Source: Methylosinus sp. C49 (lineage in GTDB: Bacteria; Pseudomonadota; Alphaproteobacteria; Rhizobiales; Beijerinckiaceae). From it: a stretch of 64,000 nt of DNA. The DNA lies in assembly GCF_009936375.1 (NCBI RefSeq), contig NZ_AP022332.1:3318501-3382500 (forward strand). The letters run 5' to 3'. Both the position numbers and the translations under genes were made by a program. Positions 26,838 through 35,999 of the stretch are shown in pieces; the stretch's first letter is position 1; every line of letters begins with the position of its first letter. The notes below the pieces were generated by a model that did no database searches, was not told where the DNA came from, and saw only the letters and a list, made by a program, of their open reading frames with translations.

Positions 26838-29333
26838 ATGCGAGTTTTTCTTTCCCATTCTTCAAAGGACAAGGGCTTCGTGGAGCCGGTCGCGGAGCTC
26901 TTGAAGCCGGGCACGTTCGAGTTGGACTCTACGACTTTTGACGCTGGGCTGCTAAATTCCCAGGTGATTGCCGAAGCACTGAAGCGGGCGGACCTATTCT
27001 GTTTATTATTGTCGGCCGACTCCGTGCAAGCTTCCTATGTGACGTTTGAGACATTGCTCGGCATGGAGTTATTTGCAAAGGGGGAAATTAGCCGGTTTTT
27101 AGCGATCTGCATCGACGAAGACGCATTCACAAAGGCGTCAGAAAATGTTCGACATTTCTCGATTGTTCGGCGTGCGTCGACGCCCGAGAACGCGGCTTGG
27201 CTTATACAGGGCGCTCTTGTTGCTGCCGCCTCCCGAGATGAGCAGCTATCACATCCTTTTATTGGGCGCGATAAGTCACTCAAGGAACTAGAGGATCAGG
27301 TAGTCGATCCCGCGCGGCCTGCACAGAAGGCGCTTTACGTTTCCGGTAATTTCGGCACCGGTCGCCGGACTCTCGTCCGTAAGTTTTTCCAAAATCAATA
27401 TCCGCAAGTCGGAAGGGCATTTCCTTCCGTTACGTTGGAAGAGCTCGACGGCGCCGACGAGATATATCGGAAGGTTATAGCTGCCGTTCGTCCAACGCTG
27501 TCTGCGCGGGAGCTTGTAACCCGTTTGTCAGCCTTCGAAGCTGCCACCCCAACTGAGAAAGCCCGTCAGATAGCAGCGCTTCTCAACTCATTGCTTTCTG
27601 CCAGAGAGTCATGCTTCCTCCTTGACTCGGGTGGTGTTCTTGACGACGGAGGCGCTTTTTACCCCGAATTCAACGCCATCATAAGCCAGTTAAACGATAG
27701 GCCTCATCCCCCAGTCTCGATCATATCGCGCAGGATGATGTCCCCGAACACGCGAAGAGAAGCAAATGACATAGCTTACTGTGCTCTGTCAGCTCTTACG
27801 CGGGATGAAGCTGTGCGTTTGGCGAAACGTCTCCTAAAAGACATTTCGGCCACCGAGAGCCAAATAGCCGATGTCGTCGAGTTGTCAGACAGACATCCAT
27901 ACAACTTTTATAGGATTATACAAGAGATTACTAGCCGTGGACTGTCAAATTTTCTTGCAAGCCCATCAGATTTCGTAGAATGGAAGCATCGACAGTCTTC
28001 TGAGTACTTAGAAAGAATAAAGCTCGACGGCATAGAGATCGAATTGTTGAGTTTATTGAAAATTCTTCCATCGCTTGATTTCGTGGCTATGGTTGAAGCC
28101 TTGGACGTGAATGCGAGCGAGGCGGCGGATTCCTTGTTGCGACTTAGTCAGCTACATGTCGTTGAGCATTCTGGTGACGAGTATTCCATATCTCCTCCCA
28201 TAAAAATAGCGGCTGAGAGAGATAAACGGATTAGTCTCTCCGCAGGAAAGAGGAAAGAGGTGTTGGCCAAATTAGCTGAGTCGCTCGCGCTGAGGCTCGA
28301 TGAGGGAACAGCTCCGATTTCGTTGATCGACTCTGCCGTTTTGTCCGCTATCGAGTCAGGGAAGGAAACATATGCTTCCGTTTTTCTACTTCCGTCGCAC
28401 TACGTTTGGTTGGCGAAGCGCCATTACGATCAAAAACACTACGGTGAGTGCATTCGCCTAGCTCGGGAGGCTCTAAAATCGAACGCACGCCTACCGAGGA
28501 CTGCGTTGGTCGCTGCTTGTCGATTTATGTGCTTGGCTGCGGCACGCATTGGCGAAACTGTAACTTTTGACACTGGAATCCAACGTCTCGCTGATACGGA
28601 CGGAGACAATTGGACGAAAAGTAATGTTTCCTTTCTCCGAGGCTTTAATGAGCGGATGAAGGGCCACCTGCCTCTCGCCGAGCAACATTTCCGTGAGGCC
28701 TACGGGCTATCTCCGGGTAACTATTCCATCACCCGCGAGCTTGCGGCGATTTGCCTCGCTCGGGGCAGTCTCGAACAAGCTGAACAATTCGCGAGAGAGG
28801 CGCATGCCATCTCATCGAGCAATCCCTATGTCCTCGACATCGTAATTGCCGTGCTGACGCGCAAGCTGAGGAGGAAGGCGAAAGAGAATGCTGAAATTCG
28901 CGAAATGATGGACAGGTTGAGACAGGTCGGCGATGAGGGCGGCCGATCATTCTACACTACACGGAAGGCTGAGATCGAGCTTGTGGGTGGCGACAGGCGG
29001 CTGGCGCGGACGCTTGCCGAAGAGGCGATAACGCGGACCCCAAACATCTTCGAGCCTCGGCGTATCTATTGCGAAGTTTTGCTAGCCGAAGGCAATTTCG
29101 CCAAGGTGGCTGAAGTTCTGCAATGGATGAGGAGAGAGGTAAACTCGGCTGAGACCGGAGAACGAAGAACCAACTTTCGCGCCTATCTGGAAACAAATGC
29201 CCACTATCTAACGGAGATTGGGCAGTTTGAACCTGCTAAAGAAATTTACAGTGACGATTCAGTCTTCACGGAAGCCGAGCGGGTGGCAGCTATTCGAGAA
29301 ATCGAACTTGTTCAGATGGCTAAAGCGTTATAG
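26838..29333 (+). CDS. TIR-STAND NTPase-TPR protein (predicted antiphage effector)
   Basis: 831 residues. 1-130 is a TIR domain: MRVFLSHSSKDKGFVEPVAELL, and ASYVTFETLLGMELF with Glu71 as candidate NADase residue. A STAND-like NTPase follows from about 140 (FIGRDKSLKEL), with a P-loop VSGNFGTGRRTLV in which the usual Lys is Arg, and a Walker B-like CFLLDSGGVLDD. From about 530 there are tetratricopeptide-like helical repeats (ECIRLAREALKSNARLP; AEQHFREAYGLSPGNYSI; QAEQFAREAHAISSSNPY). TIR-STAND-TPR proteins deplete NAD on sensing phage; that role here is inferred. Lower GC than neighbours suggests separate acquisition. Confidence 0.85.
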   Translation: MRVFLSHSSKDKGFVEPVAELLKPGTFELDSTTFDAGLLNSQVIAEALKRADLFCLLLSADSVQASYVTFETLLGMELFAKGEISRFLAICIDEDAFTKASENVRHFSIVRRASTPENAAWLIQGALVAAASRDEQLSHPFIGRDKSLKELEDQVVDPARPAQKALYVSGNFGTGRRTLVRKFFQNQYPQVGRAFPSVTLEELDGADEIYRKVIAAVRPTLSARELVTRLSAFEAATPTEKARQIAALLNSLLSARESCFLLDSGGVLDDGGAFYPEFNAIISQLNDRPHPPVSIISRRMMSPNTRREANDIAYCALSALTRDEAVRLAKRLLKDISATESQIADVVELSDRHPYNFYRIIQEITSRGLSNFLASPSDFVEWKHRQSSEYLERIKLDGIEIELLSLLKILPSLDFVAMVEALDVNASEAADSLLRLSQLHVVEHSGDEYSISPPIKIAAERDKRISLSAGKRKEVLAKLAESLALRLDEGTAPISLIDSAVLSAIESGKETYASVFLLPSHYVWLAKRHYDQKHYGECIRLAREALKSNARLPRTALVAACRFMCLAAARIGETVTFDTGIQRLADTDGDNWTKSNVSFLRGFNERMKGHLPLAEQHFREAYGLSPGNYSITRELAAICLARGSLEQAEQFAREAHAISSSNPYVLDIVIAVLTRKLRRKAKENAEIREMMDRLRQVGDEGGRSFYTTRKAEIELVGGDRRLARTLAEEAITRTPNIFEPRRIYCEVLLAEGNFAKVAEVLQWMRREVNSAETGERRTNFRAYLETNAHYLTEIGQFEPAKEIYSDDSVFTEAERVAAIREIELVQMAKAL

Positions 29334-29597
29334 CGACGAGGCTCCGGTCCGCGCCGCCAATGTCCACGAGAACGATTACGCCGTCGTTGATCGTCGGCGT
29401 CATGCTTTTCCCGTCGACATGTTTGAACCGAATTTCTCTTGGTTCGCCGTTGAGCCCATACATACGAGCTTCTCAGATTCGGTTTTCGGGATTTGCCGCG
29501 AGACTGGCGGTGCAGTCAAGCAGAAGGTTCGTCCTTATACATCCGCTCCTAGCGCCTTCCGGCCACAGCAGATGGATCGCAACGACCCGGCTTTGCG

Positions 29598-29831
29598 TCA
29601 TGGCCTAGGGGAATGACTGCCCTTCTCCCGCCGCACTCCCCGCGGGAATTGCCGGATCACGCCGGAAACGCGATCCACACCTGCGCGCCGCTCTGCCTCA
29701 TCGAGGACGGCGACTGCAATAGCGTGCAGGGCGGCCCTCACGGCGACGCGGTAAAGGTCGGGGCCGAGTCGCTCGCGCACCCGCCAGAGGCGCGCGACGA
29801 CATCGTCGAGAAGGTGGCCGTCTTTGCTCAT
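29598..29831 (-). CDS. Small protein coupled to the AAA-M41 gene
   Basis: 77 residues, MSKDGHLLDDVVARLWRVRERLGPDLYRVAVRAAL..., predicted mostly helical with a basic C-terminus. Its ATG overlaps the stop of the upstream protease gene (ATGA), implying translational coupling and a role in the same module. No family recognised. Confidence 0.6.
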   Translation of the reverse strand: MSKDGHLLDDVVARLWRVRERLGPDLYRVAVRAALHAIAVAVLDEAERRAGVDRVSGVIRQFPRGVRREKGSHSPRP

Positions 29832-31783
29832 GCGTCCCTCCCGCGCGTTTTCCTGCCGCGGCCGCGGGCTCCGGAAGCCGCGACGAGCTCCGCGATATCC
29901 TCGCCGGTGAGAAATCTCCGCGCGAGCAGCGCCTCGGCGATTCGCTCGACGTCGCCGCGCCGCCTGCGCATCAGGGCGAGCGATTGCGCATAGAGACGGG
30001 AGAGGTCCGCCTCGACGATGTCGCGCAGCTCGCGGTCATAGGCGAGCGATGCAGCCGCGTCGCTTCGATGCAGCAGCGTCGCCCCCAGTCCATGCGCGGC
30101 GTGGCCCTCGGCGAGCGCGCGCGTCGCCATGGCCAGATCCGCCACCGCGCCGGTCGACGCCGCGCCGAGAATGGCCTCTTCAGCGGCTCGCCCCGCAAGC
30201 AGGATCATGACGCCGGCGTCGAGATCGGCCCTGGTCGGAAACATCGGTCGTCCTCCTGAGGCGCGCGTTTCCCCTCCCGATGCGCCGCGCGGGATGATCG
30301 AGGCCGATGCGATCGTCATTCCGGCCTCCCGATAGGCGACGCAGTGCCCCGCCTCATGAATGGCGGCGACGCGGCGATCCGTCGGGGTCCGATCATCCGG
30401 AGGCGCGATGATGCGCAGCAAATCGTCCAGCGTCGGCTCGTGCCGGGCCTCGCGGGCGGCCTGGAGCAGGTCGCGCGCCCAGTCGGCGGCCTGCGCAGGC
30501 GTGGCGGCCGGCCCGGCGAAGCGAAGGGTCGCAAGGAGGTCCACATCGGCGACAGTCGAAAGCGCGCCACCGAGCCGCCAGCGCAGCACGCGCATGAGCG
30601 ATTCTGCACCCGGCGGCCCGACGTCGACGCGTCGCAGCCGCCCGGGACGCGTGGCGGCGGCATCGATGGCCTCGCCGCAATTTGTGGCAGCCACGATGAT
30701 CACGCCCTCGTGATTTTCGAGGAGGGTCAGAACGAGGGTGACGATCGGCATCCAAAAGTCTCGCCCACGGCGATCCATCGACGCCCTGTCCGGACATGCA
30801 GCGTCGAACTCGTCGATACTCAGAATGGAGACGCCGGAAATGGCGGCTGCGGCGCGCGCCGCATCGAAGCAGTCCTGCATTGCGCGGGCGATCGTGCCGA
30901 GATGGCCGGCCTCGCCGCTTCGCGCGAACATTTTCCCGCAAGAGTCGACCACCAGCGGCGCCCCTAAAGCGCGAGCGAGTACGGAGGCGAAAGTCGTCTT
31001 TCCGGCGCCGGGCGGCCCGGCGAGCAGCACGGCGGTCGTCGGCATGTCGCGCCAACGGATGCGACCGGCGCGATAGTCGGAGACGCCCGAGGCTATATCC
31101 TGCGCCAGGCGGCGTAGGTCCGCGGGAAGGCAGTCGAGCGGCGGAACGTCGGCGGCGACGCCGCCCGCGTTCGGCTTTTTCGACTCCGCAGCGCGGTGGA
31201 GATTGGCGACGACGTCGCGTGCGGATGCGCCGGCGCGGAAAGCGCTGACGGTCTCGGAGAATGTCAGCGCGAGCTCGGCTCCATTGGGAATCTCCGTCGA
31301 CGCCTTGCCGCGCGCGTGCTTTCTCAAGAGTCGGCGAAGAATATTCGCATCGGGCGGCGCGACGGAAATGCGCATATCCGCCGCCGACAATAGCGCGGAC
31401 GGCAGGAACGATTGCGGATCCTGCGAGACGCCGATGACGGGACGCCCGCCAGCGAGGCCCAAGGCCACTTCGTCATTTCCTTTCGCCGGGTCGTGCTCGC
31501 GACGGGAGGAGCCGTCGCGCGACACACAGAGAATTCGCGCAGAGTCGCGCCGCAGCACGCGAGACAGCGGGCCGCACCATTCGGCGCCGGGCGCCTGGAC
31601 GATGACGGCGACCGGGTCGCCGCGCCGGATGCGCAGGCGCAGCGCGGCCGGCAGCGCCGCCCGCAGACATTCCCATGCGAGCGCATCGGCGACGGAGCCA
31701 GCCTTGTTCGCCGCCTCAGCGGCGTCATCGTCGGCCGCGTCGAAAATGTCCCCGTCGTCGCGAAGATCGCGCAGCCCGCTCAT
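29828..31783 (-). CDS. Soluble AAA ATPase fused to an M41 (FtsH-like) zinc peptidase
   Basis: 651 residues. 1-240: a unique region, with a VAVIVQAPGAEW stretch hinting at a degenerate nucleotide-binding fold. 245-400: AAA module with Walker A GPPGAGKT (256-263), Walker B ILSIDEFD (320-327) and arginine-finger region RPGRLRR. From about 470: M41 peptidase with HEAGH (476-480) and a third zinc ligand in GAVADLAMATRAL (Asp549). Unlike FtsH there are no transmembrane helices, so it should be cytosolic. The ATG overlaps the stop of the upstream nuclease-like gene. Catalytic residues appear intact; substrate unknown. Confidence 0.88.
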   Translation of the reverse strand: MSGLRDLRDDGDIFDAADDDAAEAANKAGSVADALAWECLRAALPAALRLRIRRGDPVAVIVQAPGAEWCGPLSRVLRRDSARILCVSRDGSSRREHDPAKGNDEVALGLAGGRPVIGVSQDPQSFLPSALLSAADMRISVAPPDANILRRLLRKHARGKASTEIPNGAELALTFSETVSAFRAGASARDVVANLHRAAESKKPNAGGVAADVPPLDCLPADLRRLAQDIASGVSDYRAGRIRWRDMPTTAVLLAGPPGAGKTTFASVLARALGAPLVVDSCGKMFARSGEAGHLGTIARAMQDCFDAARAAAAISGVSILSIDEFDAACPDRASMDRRGRDFWMPIVTLVLTLLENHEGVIIVAATNCGEAIDAAATRPGRLRRVDVGPPGAESLMRVLRWRLGGALSTVADVDLLATLRFAGPAATPAQAADWARDLLQAAREARHEPTLDDLLRIIAPPDDRTPTDRRVAAIHEAGHCVAYREAGMTIASASIIPRGASGGETRASGGRPMFPTRADLDAGVMILLAGRAAEEAILGAASTGAVADLAMATRALAEGHAAHGLGATLLHRSDAAASLAYDRELRDIVEADLSRLYAQSLALMRRRRGDVERIAEALLARRFLTGEDIAELVAASGARGRGRKTRGRDA

Positions 31784-32661
31784 TGCACGCTCTCCTCGGT
31801 GGACAGGCTGTCGAAGGGACGGCCGCTCATCGGCGGCTTCTCCGGAACGCCCTCCCGGCGGCGGCGCGAATGCGCATGGAGCCCGAAGGGCGTCGCCCGG
31901 ACCAGCGCGTCCGAACGCTTCGGCAAAACGGGCCTTTCCATGCCGCGGACGACCGGCGCGAGCAGGCGCGCCAATTCGGCGTCGAGCGCCGCCTTCATCG
32001 CCTGCGTCATGGCGTCGATCGAGGCCATGATCGGGAGGCCGAAGGTCGCGTCGATTTTCTCGCGGGTCAGCGTGATCGCTTTCGAAAACCGCGCCGATCC
32101 CAGATAATCGACCACGAAGGCATGCGCCGTCGTGACCCGCGAATAACCCTGCTGACGCAAATAGGACGCGAGATTCAGCCTCAGCGCCATGAGATCGCGC
32201 TCGATCGCGCGTCGCTTTTTCGTCTCTGTGGCGCCGCCGCCACGCTTGATGGAGAGCGCCCAAGCAACCTCACGCTCTTCATCGATCGCGAGAATGTCGA
32301 TATCGACGAAGCTCGCGATTTTGCCATCGACGAATCGGATCGGCCGTGTCGCCGTCATGGCGTAATCATGCGATTCGGCGAGCTCTAGCGCGCCTTGCGT
32401 GACGGGAACGCCGAGATTGCGGAACACTGTGCAGCCGGCTGCTTCGAGCGCATCGCCGATCGCGCGCTCGATCAGCGGGCCATGGCGTTTGGCGGCGGAT
32501 GCATAGGCGGAGACCAGCCGCGACACCTCGGGGCGGAACAGCGGATCGACAGCATGATCCGCCTCGATCGCCGCCTTCACGGCCTCGCGCGCAGCCTCGT
32601 TCAGCGAGTCGGTGATTTCGGTCGCGCCCTGGCGGCGCATCGTCATTTGGGTCTTACGCAT
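31780..32661 (-). CDS. Restriction-endonuclease-like protein of the AAA-M41 module
   Basis: 293 residues. After an N-terminal helical region, residues 66-140 look like a PD-(D/E)xK-fold core: Glu66 in LIERAIGDAL, then FVDIDILAIDEEREVAWALSIK, with Asp120/Asp122 and Lys139. The usual Glu before the Lys position is Ser137, so catalysis is uncertain. C-terminally there are a long helix (DAMTQAMKAALDAELARLLAP) and a basic tail. It is first in a three-gene operon with ATGA couplings, divergent from an Xre regulator. Confidence 0.6.
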   Translation of the reverse strand: MRKTQMTMRRQGATEITDSLNEAAREAVKAAIEADHAVDPLFRPEVSRLVSAYASAAKRHGPLIERAIGDALEAAGCTVFRNLGVPVTQGALELAESHDYAMTATRPIRFVDGKIASFVDIDILAIDEEREVAWALSIKRGGGATETKKRRAIERDLMALRLNLASYLRQQGYSRVTTAHAFVVDYLGSARFSKAITLTREKIDATFGLPIMASIDAMTQAMKAALDAELARLLAPVVRGMERPVLPKRSDALVRATPFGLHAHSRRRREGVPEKPPMSGRPFDSLSTEESVQ

Positions 32662-32763
32662 TCAAAACACTCCTCACGGGAACAACGTCGTCCCATGGGC
32701 CGATATTGCCATTCTATGCTCGTATTGCTACTAGATGATAATACCATGGTTAATGGAGGTTGA
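32662..32763. promoter_or_regulatory. Divergent promoter region of the Xre / AAA-M41 module
   Basis: 102 bases between the diverging starts, AT-rich in 32700-32758 (TATTGCCATTCTATGCTCG, GATGATAATACC). It is the only place for promoters and operator of both transcripts. I cannot fix one -35/-10 pair with confidence. Confidence 0.4.
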
Positions 32764-33012
32764 ATGATCACCCCAGCCCAATGCCGCGCGTCGCGCGCCT
32801 GGCTCCGATGGACGCTGGACGATCTGGCGGCGAAATCCCGCGTGTCGAAGGCGACCCTTCACAATTTCGAGAAGGAGACGCGCGTTCCGCACGACCGCAC
32901 GCTCGCGGATATTCGCCGCGCGCTCGAGGAGGCCGGCGTCGAGCTGGTGTTCGACGGCGCCGCCGGCGTCGGGATACACGTCACGCGGCCGGGCCAGCCG
33001 ATCGGCGGCTAG
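32764..33012 (+). CDS. Xre-family HTH regulator
   Basis: 82 residues, ITPAQCRASRAWLRWTLDDLAAKSRVSKATLHNFEKETR, a one-domain Xre/Cro-type helix-turn-helix with a short C-terminal extension. An SD GGAGG precedes the ATG. It is divergent from the nuclease-like/protease operon across a 102-base, AT-rich interval and probably controls it. Similar small HTH proteins are common in front of type I R-M genes, so regulation of the adjacent hsd locus is also possible. Confidence 0.85.
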   Translation: MITPAQCRASRAWLRWTLDDLAAKSRVSKATLHNFEKETRVPHDRTLADIRRALEEAGVELVFDGAAGVGIHVTRPGQPIGG

Positions 33013-33223
33013 ACTTACGCAGACACGTCGGCGCCTCCGCCGATTGCTCGGCGCGGGGCGGCCGGCTACTCTGCCGCCGCTTTCGGGGGGAGATATGCTG
33101 ACAGGCGAATTACGCGGCAAGATCGATGGCGTCTGGAATGAAGAGCTGGCCCCGCTTCTCTGGACAGCTCCCCGCGGATTTTAAGTGGATCTCTGCCGAG
33201 GTTTGCTGAACGCGGGGCGTTTC

Positions 33224-33276
33224 GATTTTGTCGCGGCGTCGGGAGGGCGTAGCCCGACCAGAGGCGCGACAAAATC
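33224..33276. repeat. Short palindromic repeat, copy 1 (inside IS3 end)
   Basis: GATTTTGTCGC (33224-33234) and GCGACAAAATC (33266-33276) form an inverted repeat around a ~31-base centre. A unit of the same length, with the same arms and a similar AGCCC-ACC centre, occurs at 63173-63226. Here it lies between orfB and the IS end. Confidence 0.6.
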
Positions 33277-33286
33277 ACGGTGACGA

Positions 33287-34114
33287 TCATGCCGCCATCA
33301 CGGCCTCTCCACAACCGAAATAAGCCTCGTCCGGCGTGCGGGAGTCGAGGCTCGAATGCGGGCGCCGCTCATTGTAAAAGGCCAGATATTTGGCGATCGA
33401 CGCGCGCGCCTCGGACACGCTGTCATAGGCGCGCAGATAGACCTCCTCATATTTGACGCTGCGCCACAGCCTCTCGACGAACACATTGTCGCGCCAGGAC
33501 CCCTTGCCGTCCATGCTGATGGCGATTTTCGCATCGAGCAGCACGCTCGTGAAGTCATGGCCGGTGAACTGGCTGCCCTGGTCCGTGTTGAAGATTTCGG
33601 GTCTGCCATGCTTTGCCAGCGCCTCTTTCAACGCCTCGACGCAAAACTCCGCCTCCATCGTGATCGATACGCGATGCGCCAGCACGCGCCGGCTCGCCAC
33701 GTCGACGACCGCCGCGAGATAGACGAAGCCGCGCCGCATCGGGATATAGGAAATGTCCGTCGCCCAGACATGATTGGGCCGCTCGATCTTCACGCCGCGC
33801 AGGAGATAAGGGTAGATCTTATGCCCCGGCGCCGGCTTGCTCGTGTTCGGACGCCGATAGATCGCGGCAATGCCCATCCGCTTCATCAGCGTCGCCACAT
33901 GGCGGCGACCGACGACGACGCCCTCGCGCCGCAAAAGATCGCGCAGCATCCGCGCCCCCGCAAAGGGATGTTCGAGATGCAATTCGTCGATACGCCGCAT
34001 GAGCTTCAAATCCTCGGCCGAGACCGGCCGCGGCTTGTAATAGACCGAACTGCGGGCGACGCCGAGCGCTCGCGCCTGACGGGCGATGGGGAGTTCGTAG
34101 CTGCGGTCGATCAT
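33287..34114 (-). CDS. IS3-family transposase OrfB (DDE integrase core)
   Basis: 275 residues. HTH_21 region [20 protein letters not shown], then an rve core: [12 protein letters not shown] (first Asp), [10 protein letters not shown] (second Asp) and [14 protein letters not shown] (Glu). The ATG overlaps the orfA stop (ATGA), indicating coupling rather than a classical -1 frameshift. Intact. Confidence 0.94.
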   Translation of the reverse strand: MIDRSYELPIARQARALGVARSSVYYKPRPVSAEDLKLMRRIDELHLEHPFAGARMLRDLLRREGVVVGRRHVATLMKRMGIAAIYRRPNTSKPAPGHKIYPYLLRGVKIERPNHVWATDISYIPMRRGFVYLAAVVDVASRRVLAHRVSITMEAEFCVEALKEALAKHGRPEIFNTDQGSQFTGHDFTSVLLDAKIAISMDGKGSWRDNVFVERLWRSVKYEEVYLRAYDSVSEARASIAKYLAFYNERRPHSSLDSRTPDEAYFGCGEAVMAA

Positions 34115-34419
34115 CGTTTTACGCTCAGCAATCCCGCTTTGGTGAGCGCGCCGGACAAAAAATCATTGGTCAGCGTCAGCTCACCGATCTTGGCGTGAAG
34201 CGCCTTCAAATCGACCGCCGCTTCCTTCGCTTCCGGCTTTTCGTGACCGAAAACGCCTGCCGCGCCTTCGAGAAGCTGGCCCTTCCAGGTCGTGATCTGG
34301 TTCGGATGAACGTCGAACTGCTGCGCGAGTTCGCTGAGCGTCTTCTCGCCCTTGATCGCGGCCAAAGCCACCTTCGCTTTAAACGCCGGGGAATGCGTCC
34401 GGCGGCTCTTCTTCGTCAT
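34111..34419 (-). CDS. IS3-family transposase OrfA (HTH)
   Basis: 102 residues from [19 protein letters not shown], a transposase-8 helix-turn-helix ([19 protein letters not shown]) followed by a leucine-zipper-like segment ([22 protein letters not shown]). The long antisense extension upstream of 34419 overlaps hsdM and is not real. Confidence 0.93.
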   Translation of the reverse strand: MTKKSRRTHSPAFKAKVALAAIKGEKTLSELAQQFDVHPNQITTWKGQLLEGAAGVFGHEKPEAKEAAVDLKALHAKIGELTLTNDFLSGALTKAGLLSVKR

Positions 34420-35999
34420 CGAATGCTCCTGATTCGCAGCGAGAATCCTCGCCGCTGTCAGGCAGAAAATCCACTCAAGCCACTGTCCGAATTTCCGAGG
34501 CCGGCTCTTGATTTCTGGTCCGGCGGCCTCGCCAATCCGCTCCAGGTCATAGAGCAGATCACTTTTCTCATCTTCATCAAGCGCCTCGACGAGATGCAGT
34601 AGCTCGAGGAGCGCAAGGCGACGACGCTGAAACGCCCGCTCGAGCGGCGCATCTTCCCGGACGGCGCGGACGCGCGCGGCGAGCCCTACGAAAATCTGCG
34701 CTGGTCCCGCTTCAAGCATTTCGCCGGACCGGAAATGTTCCGCATCGTCGACGAGCATGTGTTTCCCTTCATCCGCTCGCTCAATGGCGACGGCGGCGCC
34801 TATGCGCGACACATGCGCGACGCGCGCTTTCAAATCCCCAGCCCGCAGCTTCTCGCCAAGGTCGTCGACAAGCTCTCGCAGATCGACATGGGCGATCGCG
34901 ACACCAAGGGCGACGTCTATGAATATATGCTGGCGAAGATCGCCTCCGCCGGCCAGAACGGCCAGTTCCGCACGCCGCGCCACATCATCGCGCTGATGGT
35001 GGAGCTGACGCAGCCGAGGCCCGAGGATACGATCTGCGATCCCGCCGCCGGCACCTGCGGCTTTCTCGTCGCCGCCGGCGAATATTTGCGCAAGCATCAC
35101 GCCGGCCTCTTCCGCGACGCGAAGCTGCGCGCGCATTTTCACGAGAAGCTCTTCAACGGCTTCGATTTCGATCCGACGATGCTGCGCATCGGCGCGATGA
35201 ACATGGCGCTGCATGGCGTCGAGAACGCCAACGTCGCCTATAGAGATTCGCTCGCCGAGGATCATTCCGAGGACGCCGGGCGCTATTCGCTGGTGCTCGC
35301 CAATCCGCCCTTCGCCGGCTCGCTCGATTACGAGACGACGGCCAAGGATTTGCAGCGGATCGTCAAGACCAAGAAGACCGAGCTGTTGTTCCTGGCGCTG
35401 TTCCTGCGGCTGTTGAAGACCGGCGGGCGCGCGGCGGTCATCGTGCCGGACGGCGTGCTGTTCGGCTCCTCCAAGGCGCATAAGGATTTGCGCCGCCTGC
35501 TCGTCGAGGAGAACAAGCTCGAGGCGGTGGTGAAGCTGCCGTCTGGCGTTTTCCGGCCTTATGCGGGCGTCTCGACGGCGATCCTCGTCTTCACCCGCAC
35601 CGGCGTCGGCGGCACGAATCATGTGTGGTTCTATGATGTGCAGGCGGACGGCTGGTCGCTCGACGACAAGCGCCAGCCGCTGCTTCCCGCCGAGAAGCTC
35701 GGCCCGACGCCGGAGGCGGCGCTCGAGGAGAGCGAGGAGGAGAAGAACAATCTTCCCGACGTGCTGATGCGCTTCGAGGAGCGGGACGGCGCCGAGCGCG
35801 AGCGCCCGCGCACGGCGCAGAGCTTTTGCGTGCCCAAGGCGGATATTGCGGCGGCGGGCTATGACCTCTCGCTGAATCGTTACCGGGAAGTGGAGCATGA
35901 GGAGGTCGAGCATGAGAGCCCGGCGGCGATCCTCGCCGATCTGCGGCGGCTCGAGGCGGAGATTGCGGAGGGGATGACGCGGCTCGAGGAGATGGTGGG

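Larger units (their letters stand above)
33141..34509 (-). mobile_element. IS3-family insertion sequence in hsdM
   Basis: About 1.37 kb. The ends share AAGAGC-GGCC-CG...GGACAG as inverted repeats, and GTGGAT-TCTGCC further in. It encodes orfA and orfB with ATGA overlap. Joining the flanks restores the hsdM frame (GVWN-DFWSGG). No clear target duplication longer than one base is seen, so the exact ends may be a few bases off. Confidence 0.85.

Noticed and set aside
29334-29597. Small plus-strand frame at 29360-29608 as a gene
   Set aside because: No family features, composition like non-coding or remnant DNA, and it overlaps the coupled small gene on the other strand.
33135-34515. Target-site duplication of the IS3 element
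   Set aside because: Comparing flanks GGAATG and GATTTC, no duplication of 3-5 bases is present; only the inverted repeats support the boundaries.
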